Notes under the pieces: generated by a model
Database searches by the model: none
What the model was told of the DNA's origin: nothing
Seen by the model: the letters and a program-made list of their open reading frames with translations, nothing else
Assembly (NCBI GenBank): GCA_020853255.1
Contig: JADYZI010000203.1
Span: forward strand, 1-7,083
From: Acidobacteriota bacterium
GTDB taxonomy: Bacteria > Acidobacteriota > Blastocatellia > Pyrinomonadales > Pyrinomonadaceae
Direction: 5' to 3'
DNA: 7,083 nucleotides
Part shown: one piece after another, positions 5,695 to 7,083 of the stretch
How positions within the stretch are numbered: position 1 is the stretch's first letter
How the letters are laid out: each line of letters opens with the position of its first letter
Made by a program: the position numbers and the translations under genes

Positions 5695-6237
5695 ATGACC
5701 AGATCAAAAGGAAAAACTAAATTTCACGCGCTCGTCGGCATGGTGTTGCTTCTTTTCAGTTGCTCAATTCCGACGAAACGGTCGACTGTAATATTTCTAT
5801 TGCCCGAGGGCTTCCAAGGAAGTGTCGTAGTACTTTATGGACAAGAAGCAGGTTCGGGTCCGAGAGTGGAGGATGACAGTTACGTTTTTGACGTACCTGA
5901 AAACGGAGTCTTGAGGGTCACTGCGAATGCGAGCGAGGTTGCTGGTCAACCGAGGTTTTTCTACGTTGATGGCACGGGGGCTCGCCGTGAAATCGAAGTG
6001 CTCGTTGCATTCGACCCAACCGGTGTCAAAAGGACTTCACGTGACATCTCCGATGAGGAGCGAGGCAAGACCGTCTTCGTATTTGCGTTTGAACACGGTA
6101 GTTTTAAGACGGCCCAAGGTGACGTCCAGTTCGCCAATTTCATCGTGGGGCACGATATAAATGGAAACTACCAGTACACCCAAATGCAGAAAAAACTAAC
6201 TGAGCTTCAAAGATCCCTTTCGATTTCCGCGCACTAG
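5695..6237 (+). CDS. Lipoprotein, probable immunity partner of tip D (180 aa)
   Basis: ATG 5695 is chosen for its RBS and because it yields a standard lipoprotein signal: MTRSKGKTK basic start, hydrophobic LVGMVLLL, lipobox LFSC with Cys23. The mature part starts with a β-rich unit: IFLLPEGFQGSVVVLYGQ, then DVPENGVLRV, RFFYVDGTGARREIEV, and ends in a charged helix QMQKKLTELQRSL. The pattern LPEGFxGxVVVxYG...PxxGVLxV is, from memory, like DUF6843-type proteins, which often sit beside toxins or are lipoproteins; this match needs a profile search. The gene stands 86 bases after tip D. Inferred role: membrane-anchored immunity protein that neutralises tip D in the periplasm. It has its own RBS, so it can be made even if tip D is silent. 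Its TAG stop shares a base with a GTG opening the Rhs E frame. Confidence 0.7.
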   Translation: MTRSKGKTKFHALVGMVLLLFSCSIPTKRSTVIFLLPEGFQGSVVVLYGQEAGSGPRVEDDSYVFDVPENGVLRVTANASEVAGQPRFFYVDGTGARREIEVLVAFDPTGVKRTSRDISDEERGKTVFVFAFEHGSFKTAQGDVQFANFIVGHDINGNYQYTQMQKKLTELQRSLSISAH

Positions 6238-6254
6238 TGTCTTTGGAATCGCCC

Positions 6255-7083
6255 ATGGTTATTTCACGAGTTCGCCTGCGGTCGAACCTTGACTTTTTGT
6301 ATAGCTTTTCATTTGTGGAAAGTTTCGACGACCGCTTTGGCAATCGCGTTTCGACGGCACAGAATGTACTTGGGATCGCGAATAGCACGACACCGGCGGT
6401 CGATCAGTTGACGAACCGCTTTGTCACGGCAGGGACGACGTTCGAATATGATCTGAACGGCAATCTCGTCCGCGATCACGAAGGGCGGCAGTTTACGTTC
6501 AACGGAGACAACAAGCAATCGGTCGTGAAGGATTCGAACGGCAACAAGGTCGGTGAGTATTTCTACGATGGCGAAGGCCGCAGAGTGAAGAAACTCGTTT
6601 ACGACACGAACGGCGTTTTGCAGGAGACCACTGTTTTTGTTTATTCCTCAGGCAAGCTCATTGCGGAATATTCCACTGCACCGCTTTCACCTCAGCCCAC
6701 GACTAATTACACGGCGACGGATATGCTTGGGAGTCCGAGGGTGTTGACGGATTCGTTGGGGAATGTTGTTTCGAGGCGGGATTTTTTGCCGTTTGGTGAG
6801 GAGCTTTATGCGGATGGCGTGCATCGGACGGTGGCGGGCAAGTATTCGCAAACCGGGCAAGACGGCGTTCGGCAACGCTTTACGGGCTACCAAAAAGACG
6901 CCGAGACCTCGCTCGACTTCGCCGAAGCCCGTATGTACGCCAACACCTACGGCCGCTTCACCGCCGTCGATCCGCTCCTCGCCTCCGGCAAATCCGCCAA
7001 CCCTCAGACGTTCAACCGCTACATCTACGTCCTCAACAATCCGCTCCTCCTAACCGATCCTGATGGTCTCCAAGTGACAAGCA
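6255..7083 (+). CDS. Rhs core segment E, 3' partial (toxin beyond window)
   Basis: The frame is open from 6204 to the right edge. ATG 6255 is used for numbering; GTG 6237, overlapping the upstream stop, is an alternative, and neither has a good RBS. The first ~22 residues (MVISRVRLRSNLDFLY) do not look like Rhs. From SFDDRFGNR (Arg27) on it is continuous Rhs: YDLNGNL (65-71), FNGDNKQ, YFYDGEGRRVKK from 102, FVYSSGKLIAEYS, DMLGSPR (156-162, with Met where His is usual), RRDFLPFGEE (174-183), AEARMY, GRFTAVDP and DPDG (268-271) followed by LQV. It is the most complete core in the window and almost identical to tip B at the end. The variable toxin would start just at the window edge. Because the N-terminal shell is absent, this too is probably a displaced segment. 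Confidence 0.85.
   Translation, partial: MVISRVRLRSNLDFLYSFSFVESFDDRFGNRVSTAQNVLGIANSTTPAVDQLTNRFVTAGTTFEYDLNGNLVRDHEGRQFTFNGDNKQSVVKDSNGNKVGEYFYDGEGRRVKKLVYDTNGVLQETTVFVYSSGKLIAEYSTAPLSPQPTTNYTATDMLGSPRVLTDSLGNVVSRRDFLPFGEELYADGVHRTVAGKYSQTGQDGVRQRFTGYQKDAETSLDFAEARMYANTYGRFTAVDPLLASGKSANPQTFNRYIYVLNNPLLLTDPDGLQVTS
6774..7076 (+). repeat. RHS core direct repeat, copy E
   Basis: Partner of 1770-2072, same length and frame, encoding the same core from RRDFLPF to DPDGLQV. Both copies end in the same bases (CCTGATGGTCTCCA), which suggests that tips B and E may be related or were exchanged at this point. Confidence 0.85.
6900..6976 (+). repeat. 77-bp direct repeat in segment E, identical to 4688-4764
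   Basis: Second copy of the identical core block. Together with tip D it is a long perfect match available for homologous recombination, which would loop out the 2.2 kb between them and bring a different core in front of tip D. Confidence 0.85.

Noticed and set aside
6763..7053. Out-of-frame basic, proline/threonine-rich ORF in the core (also 1738-2031, 127-456, 4657-4866)
   Set aside because: The same alternate-frame peptide appears in every core copy because the core DNA repeats; it is a shadow of the RHS frame.
1..7083. CRISPR array, tRNA/rRNA, integrase, transposase or attC-like sites
   Set aside because: No evenly spaced short repeats, no RNA gene signature and no recombinase ORF on either strand. 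Exchange is more simply explained by homology between core copies.

Overview
The window is a run of Rhs (YD-repeat) polymorphic-toxin tips, all on the + strand and almost without spacers. Five segments of RHS-repeat-associated core are present. Four carry or lead into a variable C-terminal region, and each complete tip is followed by a small immunity-type gene. No housekeeping, RNA, IS or CRISPR feature is visible. The core wording (AEARMYxNxxGRFTAVDP, LLASGKSANPQTFNRY) reminds me of soil Acidobacteriota such as Blastocatellia/Pyrinomonadaceae. That is recall plus inference, not a database result.

Layout. (A) 3-1217: 3' part of an Rhs gene, open at the left window edge, with a short toxin domain resembling polymorphic toxin type 24; 1219-1620 is its likely immunity gene, with a strong RBS. 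(B) 1743-2912: Rhs tip starting abruptly at RRDFLPF, with an ADP-ribosyltransferase-like C-terminus; 2927-3130 is a 67-residue likely immunity protein. (C) 3134-3412: headless and tailless piece of Rhs core with no toxin, followed by two exported proteins, one with a signal peptide (3461-4084) and one lipoprotein (4115-4681). (D) 4682-5608: minimal Rhs core starting at AETSLDF, joined to a ~250-residue C-terminal domain; 5695-6237 is a lipoprotein, the likely immunity partner. (E) 6255-7083: a longer Rhs core segment with YD repeats, DxLGSPR and the full core end, running off the right edge before its toxin.

Interpretation. A full-length Rhs protein needs a long N-terminal shell to export its tip. 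B, C and D lack it, start at different points of the core and mostly lack ribosome-binding sites. They look like displaced (orphan) tips that keep their immunity genes and can be recombined onto an expressed Rhs gene through the conserved core DNA, as is established for Rhs tip arrays in enterobacteria. Core DNA is GC-rich and nearly identical between copies (77 bp identical in D and E; B and E align without gaps over 303 bp), while tips and immunity genes are unrelated and more AT-rich.

Most notable are the junctions. Immunity stop codons are always TAG and, except for the first, are followed within 0-1 bases by TG or GTG leading into core remnants. From 2927 to 5608 successive genes stay in one reading frame separated only by TAG (once TAG-TGA). 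Two cassettes use exported or lipoprotein partners, pointing to toxins that would act in the periplasm or envelope.
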